From the NCBI GenBank assembly GCA_016841665.1, contig JAENYT010000003.1:1-64000 (forward strand): 64,000 nt of DNA. The letters are read 5' to 3'. The notes under the pieces were generated by a model that did not search any database, was not told the DNA's origin, and saw nothing but the letters and a program-made list of their open reading frames with translations. Positions 52,649-62,342 of this stretch are shown here, in pieces (the stretch's first letter is position 1; each line of letters begins with the position of its first letter). This stretch comes from Methanobacteriota archaeon (GTDB taxonomy: Archaea > Halobacteriota > Methanomicrobia > Methanomicrobiales > Methanomicrobiaceae). The position numbers and the translations under genes are program-made.

Positions 52649-55318
52649 TTATCTGGTTTTATATTTGTCAATCAGGAACGCCAGCCGCTCCGGCACCGCC
52701 CCTGCCTCCCCTTCGGCGATATCTGTGCCCTCGTGGGCGGCAATTTCCGGGAAACCGGAGAACGTTCCCTTTTTCAGCAGGAACCGGAACGAAACACCCT
52801 GGCCCGGGTGGCCGAGGACGCGGTCCTCCACCCAGACCTCGCCCCCGTAGCGGGAGACCAGCATCCGCACGATATAGAGCCCGAGCCCCTTGCCGCTCGT
52901 GGATTTGCTTCCTTTCTGGAATCTGTCGAAGATGACGGTCTTCATCGCATCGGGTATCCCCGGTCCCGTATCCTCGACGATCACCTCGATCTCGCTCTGG
53001 TGCTCCTCCGCCCTGATGAACACGACCACCTCATCGCCTCCAAATTTGAGGCTGTTGCCGATGAGATTGGCAAATATTTCGCTGATGAGGTCATCTGCGA
53101 GGACGGTGTGCCCGCCGGGGTTGTAGTGGATACGGTGATCGGGGTAGCGGTCGATCTCCTTTTTGATAACCTCGTCGAGGTTCACGGGCTTCAGCTGCGG
53201 TTTTTCCTCGTGCAGCCGCCGTATGGTGGAGACGTGGTCGGTGATCTCGATGTTCCGGCTGATGCTCTCCATCAGCTTCGCCGCGAACTCCTTGGGTTTT
53301 CCTGCGAGCATCTCGGTGAGCATATCCGCGTACATGACCGAGACGGTATTGGCGTTCTTGATATCATGGGTGAGGATGTCGAGGTACAGATTGGCCTTCT
53401 CGTAGGACTCCTCCAGCTCCTGCTGGAGCAAGCCGCGGTGGATGGCCGTTCCGATCTCCTGGCCGACGGTGATGAGCGTATGCCGCTTCTCCGCGGAAAA
53501 CGGTCTGCCGCTTCCCGGTGCAGAGAGGAACAATACGCCGACAACGGAGCCCCCTCCGGAGAGTGGGACCCAGGATACCTGTGTACGCTCGCCTGATTCC
53601 CCTGCGATCATCTCGTTGAACGCCGGGATCCCCTCCTGGAAGATGGAGGCGAAAGGTGCCCCCTCCAGCGGGAGCAGTTCGGAAAATGTGCTCGCATCAT
53701 GTTCTTTTCCGGCGGTGCACGCAAGCACCGCGTAATGCTCCTCGCGGTCGATCAGGTAGATCGCTCCCCTCTCCATCCCCAGCACCGCGACGATCCTGTG
53801 CAGGGCATGCACCAGAAGATCATAGAGGGTCTCCACAGAACCGGCGGCGGAGATGATCTCGTTGATGGCGGTGAGCTGGCGGTTATGGCGCCGGATTTCC
53901 TCCTCATGCTCGCTGCGCTCGATGGTCGACCCTATTGCATCTGCCGCGGTTTTCAGGGCGTCGATCTCCGGTTTGTGCCATGTGCGTACGCCGGAGCAGT
54001 CCTCGAATACCAGAAAACCCCAGCATCGCCGTGCGACGGATATGGGCAGCACCGCGAAGGAGAGGACGCCGCGGGACGAAAAAAGGGCGGCCACATCTGA
54101 TGCCAGGTCGCCCACCGCACCCGTGAGCACATGGCCAAGAGTGAGAGCGGTTTTCCACTGCACCAGTTCTTCTGTGTTCCAGAGTGATTTCTCATCGACG
54201 GCGCTCTCCGAAAGCGTATGGAACGGACTGGCAGCCCAGATGTAGCGGCGGGGCGGCTGGTGGGCCACGCTGCCGTTTTCCGTCAGGTAGACTCTGCTCG
54301 ATCCTGTACCGTTCCCGAGCGCGTTCAGCACTTCTTCGATGTCTGCCTCCCAGGACGAGGTCCGGTGGAGCCTGCCTGAGGCGATCATAACCGACTCGCA
54401 TATCGCATCGTGCCGGTTAATGCGCTCCTCCATGAAGCAGCGCTCCAGCATGCTGATGAGGATGTCGCCGACCATCTTCAGGAGGTCGCGGTGCTGGTTG
54501 AGTGCGGTGAGATCACGCAGTTCGGATTCAAATCCGAGGAACCCCTGGATGGTCTTTCCCCTGAGGGGAAGCATAAAGCTCTGGCGGTGCCGGGGGGCGT
54601 TGTGCGTGTGGATGAGATCCGGCTGCGTCGCGGCCCTTTCCGTCCAAAAGGAATCGATGATCCGCACTCCCGAGAGGCTCCTGGTGGGTGTATCCCGGTG
54701 GGCGAACCATTCAAAACTCCCCCCGATCCCGGTGTGGTCGCCGTTGATGAGGGTGAGGTAACAGTGGTCGGCACCGGCACACATCCCCAGGTCACGGATG
54801 AGTGCGGTGATCCTTCGGTCGAATTCCGGGTGTGCAAGGTCGGTGAACGAGGTGGATATGCGCGCGATGATCTCCTGAAACGCGTGGTACCGGGCGGTCT
54901 CCTCCTCCGCACAAATTTTACCGCTGACAAAGGACACGATGTCGATGCGGCCTCCGGCAAGCGTGCCGGTGGTGATGGGAGCACTCTTCAGTTCTATCCA
55001 TTCGTCTTTCCTTCCCCCGGGAACGAAATGGTAGATCTGTGCATTGAAACGCTCTTTGCGTTCGATTGCGCTGAAAAGATCGTGCAGGAATGATGCGGTT
55101 TCTTCGATGAAGGGGGCGATGTACGAGGTGATCAGCTCACGGTAGTCCATTCCCGTTGCCTTTTCCCTCGAAACGCCGGAAAATTCTTCCATCGCGGCAT
55201 TGAGCCAGCGGACTTTACCGTTTCCGTCACTCAGGAGCATAGGGATGTCGATTTCATCCTGTAGATTGAAAAAAAAGGCAAGATCGTCAAATTCACTGCT
55301 CCTCGATGCTCCCGACAT
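52649..55318 (-). CDS. PAS-GAF sensor histidine kinase
   Basis: This 889-residue protein has no membrane helix. A PAS domain (about 8-130; MLLSDGNGKVRWLNAAMEEFSGVSREKA) precedes a region with three GAF-like domains (about 140-310, 320-480 and 490-640). The kinase helix DILTHDIKNANTVSVMYADMLTEM follows. The ATPase domain (about 750-870) carries NLIGNSLKFGG, VEDTGPGIPDAM, DRFQKGSKSTSGKGLGLYIV. Cys and His residues in the GAFs could bind a chromophore or metal, but no classical bilin motif was seen. Like the other sensor proteins here, it probably signals to a stand-alone receiver such as 15152-15568. Confidence 0.9.
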   Translation of the reverse strand: MSGASRSSEFDDLAFFFNLQDEIDIPMLLSDGNGKVRWLNAAMEEFSGVSREKATGMDYRELITSYIAPFIEETASFLHDLFSAIERKERFNAQIYHFVPGGRKDEWIELKSAPITTGTLAGGRIDIVSFVSGKICAEEETARYHAFQEIIARISTSFTDLAHPEFDRRITALIRDLGMCAGADHCYLTLINGDHTGIGGSFEWFAHRDTPTRSLSGVRIIDSFWTERAATQPDLIHTHNAPRHRQSFMLPLRGKTIQGFLGFESELRDLTALNQHRDLLKMVGDILISMLERCFMEERINRHDAICESVMIASGRLHRTSSWEADIEEVLNALGNGTGSSRVYLTENGSVAHQPPRRYIWAASPFHTLSESAVDEKSLWNTEELVQWKTALTLGHVLTGAVGDLASDVAALFSSRGVLSFAVLPISVARRCWGFLVFEDCSGVRTWHKPEIDALKTAADAIGSTIERSEHEEEIRRHNRQLTAINEIISAAGSVETLYDLLVHALHRIVAVLGMERGAIYLIDREEHYAVLACTAGKEHDASTFSELLPLEGAPFASIFQEGIPAFNEMIAGESGERTQVSWVPLSGGGSVVGVLFLSAPGSGRPFSAEKRHTLITVGQEIGTAIHRGLLQQELEESYEKANLYLDILTHDIKNANTVSVMYADMLTEMLAGKPKEFAAKLMESISRNIEITDHVSTIRRLHEEKPQLKPVNLDEVIKKEIDRYPDHRIHYNPGGHTVLADDLISEIFANLIGNSLKFGGDEVVVFIRAEEHQSEIEVIVEDTGPGIPDAMKTVIFDRFQKGSKSTSGKGLGLYIVRMLVSRYGGEVWVEDRVLGHPGQGVSFRFLLKKGTFSGFPEIAAHEGTDIAEGEAGAVPERLAFLIDKYKTR

Positions 55319-55981
55319 GAACGGCGCCCGCTCCTCCTTTATGAAAGGATATGAGGGGCCCGGGTATATCAGTTTTGCTTCTCATATACCCTTCATGCAT
55401 CGTATACCCCCCCACGCGCTTTTTTTGACGGTGTATGGGCGAGAAATCCTGAGAACAGTGTGCAGATTGATACCGGAAGGATGATTGTGTTCGTTCCCCG
55501 TGGTGCAAACACCACCCCGGGCTCGTGAAAGGTTCTGCGAAATAATTGCCGTGAGACGATGCATGGCACCGGCTGTCGGGATGGTAGTGAGAAAAGGGGG
55601 GGAAGGGCACCGTCCGGCTGAACGTGTGTGAAGTACGTGTGGACAACGGGTGGGAATGGTGCGTTCCCACCATGGATGTGGTTGAAAGGTGCCCGGTGCT
55701 CTTCTCCCCTGAGAAGGTGTGAGGTGTGTTCCCTGTCTATGTTAGTTCGGCATTCGGGCCCGGTTCCCCAATCGGGCACCGTATGCAGTCTTTATTCCTT
55801 CTCCTGTCGAGTAGTGTAGAGATAACCCAGAGCAGTCACCTGATCTGGTGATCACATGTTGTGATGGATTCAATATAATGTTTTCGCCCAACGCCTTGCA
55901 TTAATGCTGGCATTGGCGTTGCCGACAATGTCGCCATCAACGAAATGAATAAGTAGGCACTATGTATATCTTTATGTACGG
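55319..55981. other. Intergenic region before the HTH-PAS gene, with palindromes
   Basis: There is no convincing gene in these 663 bases; the short frames are rich in His, Ser and Thr and have no motif. At the right end TCACCTGATCTGGTGA (55837-55852, near-palindrome) and TCACA-TGT-TGTGA (55853-55865) sit within 30 bases of each other, about 130 bases before the HTH-PAS start. CGCC...GGCG arms occur at about 55889-55916. A TATA-like stretch (CTATGTATATCTTT, 55960-55973) lies directly before the ATG. These could be operators of the following regulator. Confidence 0.4.
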
Positions 55982-57682
55982 ATGAGCAGTTTTCCTGAGG
56001 AATTGCCGAAAATTCTTGACGTATTAAAGGCCAATCCCAAGGGTATGTCGGTGAGCGATATTGCGCAGGAGCTCGGGGCAAACCGCAACACCGTTTCCCG
56101 GTATCTGGATATGCTCCTCATTTCCGGCGAGGTGGAGATGAGGACCTACGGGAAGGCCAAGGTATTTTATCTCTCCCAGCGCGTGCCTATCTCCGCAATG
56201 CTGAATTGTTCGTCGGACATGGTGATCGTCCTCGATCAGGACCTACGCGTCGTCCAGGTCAACACCCCGCTCTGCGAGTTCATCGGCGCGGGACGCGATG
56301 AGATCCTCAACACCACGCTCAGGGAATCGCCGCTTGTGATGTTCGATCACCCCGTGATCATCGAAAAAATCAGGGACGCGATGGCCGGCAGGGAGATCTC
56401 GGAGAACCTGCGGTTTTTGCGGGTGGATGAAGAGCTCTTCTTCCGCTTTAAAATCGTGTCCACGGTGTTCAATGATGGATCACCCGGCGTGACCCTGATC
56501 CTGGAGGACATCACCGAGCAGCAGACGGCAGAGGAGGCCCTTCGTAAAAGCGAAAGCACGTACAGGACGCTCGTCGAGGAGATCAACGATGTGATCTGGA
56601 ATATCGACGAGGAGAGCAGGTTCACCTTCGTAAGTCCCCGCGTCCGGGATGTGCTGGGCTATTCGCCGGATGAGATGCTCGGAAAACCGATCCATGCGTT
56701 CATGGACCCTTCCGGGGCCGATACGAGGCAGCAGATCGTGATACCGGGTGAGCGGGTGCCGGAGGAGAGTTCCTACGCCGAGTACGTCATGCGCCATAAA
56801 AACGGGAGGCTGGTTGCCATGGAGACCAGCTGGCGCCCCATTCTCGACGAGATCGGCGAGCTGGCCGGTTATCGCCTCGTGAGCCGTGATATTACGGAGC
56901 GAAAAGAGGCCATGGGGCGCGTGCGGCAGTGGAAATCGTTTCTCCATTCTATCGTTCAGAATATCCCCGCCGTGGTGCTGGTCAAGGAAACCCGCGAGGG
57001 ATGCTATGTGTTTGTCAACAGGACGGCGGAAACCCTGTTCGGGGTGATCCGGGAGGATATCGGCGGAATGCGCGGGGATGAGATCTTTTCCCCCGCTCTT
57101 GCTGCGGTGCTGGATGCGGGCGACGATGCGGTGGAAAATAGCGCATCCGCCGTGGATATCGGGGAGAAGGAACTTGCACTGCCGGCACAGGGCACCGGAA
57201 CATTTCATCTCCGTAAGATTCCCATCTTCAACTCGGGCGGCAGCGTCAAGTATATCCTCACCATTGCCGAGGACGTCACCGGGAGAAAACAGGCCGAGGA
57301 GCAGATCCTCAAGGAGCGTGATCGCGCCGAAAGCTATCTCGACAATGCCGGCGTGATGATCGCGGTGGTGGATGCCGGCGGGCGGATCAGCAGGATGAAC
57401 CGGAAGGGGTGTGCCATCCTCGGCTACGAGGAGGAGGAGCTGTTGTCGCAGGACTGGTTTACCACGCTCATCCCCGATCGGCTTCGTGACGAACTGAGGG
57501 CTGATTTCATGCGGTTCATCTCCGGAAGCGGCCAGCAGTCCGTGGACGAGGTGGGGATTGTCGTGACCAGGAACGGAGAGGAGCGCACCATCCGGTGGCA
57601 CAATACCCTGCTTCGGGACGCCGAGGGCAGGATCGTGGCCATGGTATCGTCAGGGGACGACATCACCGGGCACAATGCCTGA
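55982..57682 (+). CDS. HTH-PAS one-component sensor
   Basis: This 566-residue protein has an N-terminal winged helix (LDVLKANPKGMSVSDIAQELGANRNTVSRYLDMLL, wing EMRTYGKAKVFYL) followed by four PAS domains: about 75-185 (LNCSSDMVIVLDQDLRVVQV), 195-315 (INDVIWNIDEESRFTFVSP), 320-440 and 445-565. There is no kinase or output domain, so the DNA-binding head must be the output. Such HTH-PAS proteins are known from Methanomicrobiales. The TATA-like box directly upstream suggests a leaderless transcript. The palindromes at 55837-55865 may be its own operator. Confidence 0.88.
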   Translation: MSSFPEELPKILDVLKANPKGMSVSDIAQELGANRNTVSRYLDMLLISGEVEMRTYGKAKVFYLSQRVPISAMLNCSSDMVIVLDQDLRVVQVNTPLCEFIGAGRDEILNTTLRESPLVMFDHPVIIEKIRDAMAGREISENLRFLRVDEELFFRFKIVSTVFNDGSPGVTLILEDITEQQTAEEALRKSESTYRTLVEEINDVIWNIDEESRFTFVSPRVRDVLGYSPDEMLGKPIHAFMDPSGADTRQQIVIPGERVPEESSYAEYVMRHKNGRLVAMETSWRPILDEIGELAGYRLVSRDITERKEAMGRVRQWKSFLHSIVQNIPAVVLVKETREGCYVFVNRTAETLFGVIREDIGGMRGDEIFSPALAAVLDAGDDAVENSASAVDIGEKELALPAQGTGTFHLRKIPIFNSGGSVKYILTIAEDVTGRKQAEEQILKERDRAESYLDNAGVMIAVVDAGGRISRMNRKGCAILGYEEEELLSQDWFTTLIPDRLRDELRADFMRFISGSGQQSVDEVGIVVTRNGEERTIRWHNTLLRDAEGRIVAMVSSGDDITGHNA

Positions 57683-57695
57683 ATTCTTTTGGCTT

Positions 57696-59219
57696 TTACT
57701 GCTGCAGACCCGATGCGTGGGTATAGCGCAGGCATGCGGCGGCGGGCGCGAGCCCATCCTCTTCCAGCACCGAGACGGCGCCGTGGCCTCCGCAGATGAT
57801 ACACCAGCCGCCCAAACCCGGGATCGTTGATTTCGCCGCCTGTGCGAGTTCCACCAGGGCTTTTCGTTCTTTGCTGGCGCGATCGCTGTCCACGTTCACC
57901 GAGGTGATGAGGAAGTCTGCGTGGGAATTGTACCGCCGCCGCTCTTCGGTCAGGCTCCTGAAGTTGAAGAGACTGTCCGCGGTAAAAAGCAGCCCGGTAT
58001 CGGGTGAGAAGAGAAAGACCTGACCGTAGAGGTGGCCGCCAAGGCTCTCCAGCACCTCGAATTCGATGCCACAGATGCGGAGCGTAGCGAGGACGGGAAA
58101 GATCGAGCGTACCGCACCTCCCGCCGGGGAAAAGAGGTGGACCCTCTCGGGCGGGGAGAAGCGCGAGAAGAGGTTGATCATCGTGGTGTACACCTCTTCG
58201 AGGACGGAGTCCTGGCTGGCAGACCCGTAAGCCCGGTTTGCCTCTCTGATAATATCCTGCGTGCCTCTATGCATGCAGGCCGCTGCGCCATAGAGCCCCC
58301 CGGCGCCGCAGTGATCAGCATCGGCGTGGGTGATGATGATGCGGGTGATGCGCGACCCGTCGCCGAGGCCCATCGTCTGGAACATACGCAGTACGTCCGC
58401 ATGGTAGATGCCGTAGCCGGTGTCCACCATCACCTGCTCGTCTCCCCCGTCGAAAAGGAAGATGTTCCCTCCGCCGGGCATCTGGAAGCAGTAGAGGGTG
58501 GTATCCGTACTGACATCGATGCGCTGCACATCGCAGTAAAACCCCTCACCCGTGGTGATTTTGAGGGTGGTCCCGGTCTGGAGGACATTGTCGAACACCT
58601 CGTGCGGATCCTCACCGAGGTTGGTCAGCTCCTGGACGATGTGGTTGATGTCGTGGAGAAACGAGAGGAGGAAGTCTTCTTCTGCGTTGCCGATGATGGC
58701 CCGCAGTTTCTGCGCCAGCTGGATATAGAAGATGGTGGTGTCGAGCTGTTCGCCGGTGGTGTCGTATTCCAGGATCTCCATGGGATAGCGCGATTTGAGC
58801 TGGTTGAGCAGCTCGTCGGCGATCCTGCTCTCGGTGAGGTTCAGGCTCACCGTCACCCGGTCGGGGTGCTGTCCGGTCTCATCAAAGTCGATAAAGGCGA
58901 TGTTGGCGTTTGCCGCGGTGGTGTAGCCGAGAAACTCGAACAACGCCCCCGGCCGGTGGGGAAGGTGGACGTGAAACCTGAGGAAACTGAAATTGCCGAG
59001 CGATGTCTGCAGGTAGCCGATCGCGGCGAGTTCCTCCTCGATAGCCGCATACGTCCCACTATAGCACCTGACCTCGAAAAAGACGGTCTGCGGGTCGATC
59101 CGCCGGTCGTAGTGGATCCTGGAGATATTACCGCCGTAGCGCTTCATTATCTCCGCCGCCCGGTGCAGCGCCCCGGGCTGGTTGGGCATCCGGGCGATAA
59201 ACGAATGGCCGTCAGGCAT
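57696..59219 (-). CDS. ACT-ACT-metallo-beta-lactamase fold protein
   Basis: This 507-residue protein has two N-terminal ACT domains (about 5-75, GHSFIARMPNQPGALHRAAEIMKRYGG, and 79-152, RFHVHLPHRPGALFEFLGYT). A helical middle (155-215) leads to an MBL fold (220-500). The metal motif is H298-x-D300-x-D302-H303 (THADADHCG), the HxDxDH variant also found in ComEC-type hydrolases. Later candidates are ESLGGHLYGQ, FTADSLF and CIICGGHG. The ACT pair implies amino-acid control of an MBL hydrolase. The start overlaps the methyltransferase gene by 8 bases, so the two are translationally coupled and probably share a pathway. Confidence 0.85.
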   Translation of the reverse strand: MPDGHSFIARMPNQPGALHRAAEIMKRYGGNISRIHYDRRIDPQTVFFEVRCYSGTYAAIEEELAAIGYLQTSLGNFSFLRFHVHLPHRPGALFEFLGYTTAANANIAFIDFDETGQHPDRVTVSLNLTESRIADELLNQLKSRYPMEILEYDTTGEQLDTTIFYIQLAQKLRAIIGNAEEDFLLSFLHDINHIVQELTNLGEDPHEVFDNVLQTGTTLKITTGEGFYCDVQRIDVSTDTTLYCFQMPGGGNIFLFDGGDEQVMVDTGYGIYHADVLRMFQTMGLGDGSRITRIIITHADADHCGAGGLYGAAACMHRGTQDIIREANRAYGSASQDSVLEEVYTTMINLFSRFSPPERVHLFSPAGGAVRSIFPVLATLRICGIEFEVLESLGGHLYGQVFLFSPDTGLLFTADSLFNFRSLTEERRRYNSHADFLITSVNVDSDRASKERKALVELAQAAKSTIPGLGGWCIICGGHGAVSVLEEDGLAPAAACLRYTHASGLQQ

Positions 59220-59964
59220 GGCTCCCGCCTCCTCCCGGCCTGATCAGGTACATCGCCCACCCGAGGTATTCGCGGCCGAACGCCAGATATTCCTCCTGCA
59301 CGCGGTGGAAGTAATCGAGAACCTCCCCCGAGTGGGGATGATCGGGATGGCTCTCGAGCCAGGCGAGGCATGATTGCCAGATCCCCGATTCATAGGCGTC
59401 CCAATCCTCGGTGTTCGAACGTATCACCCCCACAAGGTCAAGGCCTCGCTCGCGCAATGAGCAGAGCAGTTCGTACTCGGTGGGGATCTCACCCCATTCC
59501 CGTGCGAATTCGGGGGGTACCCGTTCAACCCGCCAGTATCGGGTCCCCAGTATGATGGCGCCATTGCCGTGCACCATGCTGCACAGGGCGTCGAGTGCCG
59601 GGCCGATGCCGCCCCAGATATCGGATGCTCCCAGGGCGACGGCCAGGTCATAGGGGATGTCCGGCGACGCAAAGAGGGCGGCGTCCATGCAGCGGATCTC
59701 CACCTTTCCTGCAGCGTGCGCCTCCGAGAGCCGTGTTTTCGCCTTTCGGCACGCCTCCTCCCTGATATCGATGCCCGCACCAGAGATGCCGAACGCCTCT
59801 GCCCAGAGTGCGAGGACGGTCCCGTTGCCGCAGCCGAACTCCACCACCCTTGTGTCCGCCGAAAGCCCGGCCATCACCCCCATGGCCAGCACCTTGTCCG
59901 GGGTGGTGGGGTTCATGATTGCCAGCGTTCCCTGTGAGATGGTGAGCAGGTCAAGGTAGTGCAT
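59212..59964 (-). CDS. SAM-dependent methyltransferase (class I)
   Basis: This 250-residue protein has SAM motif I VVEFGCGNGTVLAL (about 40-53) and GAGIDIREEACRKAKTRL as motif II. LAVALGASDIWGG and AIILGTRYWRVERVP are later strand ends. A C-terminal region (about 175-250) with a Trp-rich segment is less conserved. It resembles small-molecule or protein methyltransferases of the UbiE/Coq5-like group rather than rRNA enzymes; the substrate is unknown. It overlaps the next gene (ACT-ACT-MBL) by 8 bases. The upstream region is the AT-rich stretch before the transporter. Confidence 0.82.
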   Translation of the reverse strand: MHYLDLLTISQGTLAIMNPTTPDKVLAMGVMAGLSADTRVVEFGCGNGTVLALWAEAFGISGAGIDIREEACRKAKTRLSEAHAAGKVEIRCMDAALFASPDIPYDLAVALGASDIWGGIGPALDALCSMVHGNGAIILGTRYWRVERVPPEFAREWGEIPTEYELLCSLRERGLDLVGVIRSNTEDWDAYESGIWQSCLAWLESHPDHPHSGEVLDYFHRVQEEYLAFGREYLGWAMYLIRPGGGGSHA

Positions 59965-60507
59965 GGGGATCAGTCCGTGGAAATGGTACAGGGAGCAGGT
60001 CTAAACCCTTTGGGGGGCGTTCCATATAGGTATTGTCGAGCGATCCGAAAAAGGTTCCATCCGTCCTTGATTGAAAAGGCATGTGGGGCGCTTTTCCGGG
60101 CATACTACCCGTTCCTTCACGGAATGATACCGAGGCGCACCGCAACCTCCATGGGATCGGGCGGGATCATTTTATCGAAGGTGTGATATGCAATTTCGTG
60201 GCGCGGCGAACCTGGAGGGATCATAAAATTATATCTATGGGTAATAAAAGGATCCATTAAATGCGGGTAAAAAATGCCCACTATTAATATTTTTAAACCA
60301 TCAATATCGTCTCCATTTGGGTTAAAATTCTTATTATGTGGTTAAAATGAATTTTTATGCAATATTGCGGCTTTTCATTTAGCACGTGCTATAAATACCA
60401 TTAAACTGCGCAAAAAGGCTAAAAATAGCATTTGGGGAATTATTGCCCGCAAAATATTACATCTGCTTTTTAAAAAAAAGGAATACTAATTATACTACCG
60501 AAAGCGA
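59965..60507. other. AT-rich leader/promoter region before the DASS transporter
   Basis: This 543-base region has no gene. Its right half (60220-60507) is much more AT-rich than the rest of the window. It carries repeated short motifs of the form GGGTAAAAA or GGTTAAAAT (60240, 60267, 60314, 60338 and 60418), and GGG...CCC arms at 60266-60280 around TAAAAAAT form a small hairpin. A TATA-like CTATAAATACC (60389-60399) lies next to the palindrome at 60380-60391. A second possible box (ATTATACTA) is at about 60489-60497. From the first box the leader would be about 90 bases long. Confidence 0.5.
60380..60391. promoter_or_regulatory. 12-base palindrome overlapping a TATA box
   Basis: TAGCACGTGCTA is a perfect palindrome whose last three bases overlap the TATA-like CTATAAATA. 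An activator or repressor bound here would contact the promoter of the DASS transporter gene at 60508. The identity of the regulator is unknown. Confidence 0.5.
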
Positions 60508-62043
60508 ATGATTTACGTAATGAAGAAAACTATAGGAAAATTTCTTGGTGTTCTTGTCTTTCTCCTCATCATCCTGTTTCCGGTAGATCCCTCCACCTTT
60601 CCTATAGAGGCAAAGTACGTCGCGGCCGCAACATCATTGATGATCGTCTGGTGGGTGACCGAAGCGATCCCCATCCAGGCGACCGCGCTGATCCCCATTG
60701 TCCTGTTCCCCCTGCTTGGGGTGCTCTCCGCTTCCGAGGTTACTGCCGCGTACGGCGACAAGATCATCTTCCTCTTTATGGGCGGGTTTATCATCGCCAT
60801 GTCCATGCAGCGCTGGGGGCTGCATGAACGCATCGCCCTGTTCATCATCGATAAGATGGGCACCAGTCCACGGCAGCTGATCTTAGGGTTCATGGTGGCC
60901 ACGGCGTTTCTCTCCATGTGGATCTCCAACACCGCCACCGCCATGATGATGGTCCCCATCGCTATTGCCATCATCGCCACGGTTCTCCCCAAGAAGGAGA
61001 TGAATCTCGAAGATATGAGCGATGAGCAGCGTGATTTCTCCGAGTGTCTTGTCATCTCCATCGCCCATGCGGCGACCATCGGCGGGATCGCAACCATCAT
61101 CGGCACGCCCCCGAACGGCATCTTCATCGCCCAGCTGGAGACGATCTTTCCCAGCGCCCCGGCAATCGACTTTTTCACCTGGATGAAGTTTGGTGTTCCG
61201 CTGGCGATCGTGTTCATCCCCATCTCGTGGCTGTGGCTCACCTACGGGCCGTATCGGCATATGCCGAAGAAGATCGCCCACGGTAAGGAAATCATCCGGG
61301 AGCGCATGGCAGAACTCGGCGCCATGAGCCGGGGAGAGAAGTGGACGCTTCTCGTCTTCTCTCTCACCGCACTGGCGTGGATTTTCCGGACATCGAAGGT
61401 GATCGGGACCTTCACCATCCCCGGGCTGAATGTGATATTCCCGTCGATCGATGACTCGACCATCGCCATATTCGGGGCGATCCTCCTCTTCCTTCTCCCC
61501 GTGGACCGCGAAAAGGGCATCTTTACCATGAACTGGGAATGGGCGAAAAAGATCCCCTGGGGTATTCTCATCCTGTTCGGAGGGGGCATCGCCCTCTCCA
61601 AGGCGTTCATTTCCAGCGGGCTCGCCGAGATCATCGTCGACTACCTGGCGTCCTTCCACGCCCTGCCAATCATCGCCCTCATCATTCTGGTGGGCACCAT
61701 GGTCTCCCTGCTCACCGAGGTCACCTCGAATACGGCGATCGCCTCGGTGATGATGCCGGTGATGGCCGTCACCTCGGTCTCCCTGGGCATCCACCCCTAT
61801 ATCCTCATGATCACCGCCGCGCTCGCTGCCTCGATGGCGTTCATGCTCCCCGTGGCAACCCCGCCCAATGCGGTCGCCTACGGGACGGGGTATATCTCTA
61901 TGCGGGACATGATACGCAGCGGCTGGGTGATCAACTTCATCGGCGTCGGCCTCACGGCCATGTTCATGTTCACGGTCATTACGTGGGCGCTGGGCTTTAC
62001 CCCCGAAATGCCGGTCTGGGCCGTACCCGCCATCACCCCGTAA
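60508..62043 (+). CDS. DASS/SLC13 family sodium-coupled anion transporter
   Basis: This 511-residue membrane protein has about 12-13 helices. Typical DASS motifs occur in two inverted repeats: SNTATAMMMVPIAIAII and GGIATIIGTPPNGIF in the first half, and TSNTAIASVMMPVMAV and LPVATPPNAVAYGTGYI in the second. The two SNT motifs bind Na+ and carboxylate in the family. Substrates are usually succinate, malate, citrate or sulfate; which one is unclear. The first ATG is at 60508; the one at 60520 would start MKKTIGKFLG. An AT-rich regulatory region lies upstream. Confidence 0.92.
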   Translation: MIYVMKKTIGKFLGVLVFLLIILFPVDPSTFPIEAKYVAAATSLMIVWWVTEAIPIQATALIPIVLFPLLGVLSASEVTAAYGDKIIFLFMGGFIIAMSMQRWGLHERIALFIIDKMGTSPRQLILGFMVATAFLSMWISNTATAMMMVPIAIAIIATVLPKKEMNLEDMSDEQRDFSECLVISIAHAATIGGIATIIGTPPNGIFIAQLETIFPSAPAIDFFTWMKFGVPLAIVFIPISWLWLTYGPYRHMPKKIAHGKEIIRERMAELGAMSRGEKWTLLVFSLTALAWIFRTSKVIGTFTIPGLNVIFPSIDDSTIAIFGAILLFLLPVDREKGIFTMNWEWAKKIPWGILILFGGGIALSKAFISSGLAEIIVDYLASFHALPIIALIILVGTMVSLLTEVTSNTAIASVMMPVMAVTSVSLGIHPYILMITAALAASMAFMLPVATPPNAVAYGTGYISMRDMIRSGWVINFIGVGLTAMFMFTVITWALGFTPEMPVWAVPAITP

Positions 62044-62342
62044 CCTTTTTTTCACGCGCTCCGCTCCTGCAGGCAGGAGAGAACATTCTTTATGCCAGGG
62101 CAGCTGATGCAGGGTATGAAACCGGGTGCAATCCAACCTGGCGATCTCTCGGAGGGGAGCGGTGTGGAGGGGCGCCGCGCGAACAGGAGGGAACCGCCCG
62201 CACCACCCGGCGCAGATCAGGAAGCCGGCACCGAACATCCCCCCGCCCCACCCCGCAAGAAAAAGAATTTCAGGGGATCAGGCCGCCTGCATTTTCATGA
62301 CGGCGGCGATGCCGATATCTTCGATTCGACCAGGCCCTGACA

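Noticed and set aside
60883-62238. 451-codon minus-strand frame opposite the DASS transporter
   Set aside because: It has the same antisense composition artefact; the transporter motifs on the plus strand are unambiguous.
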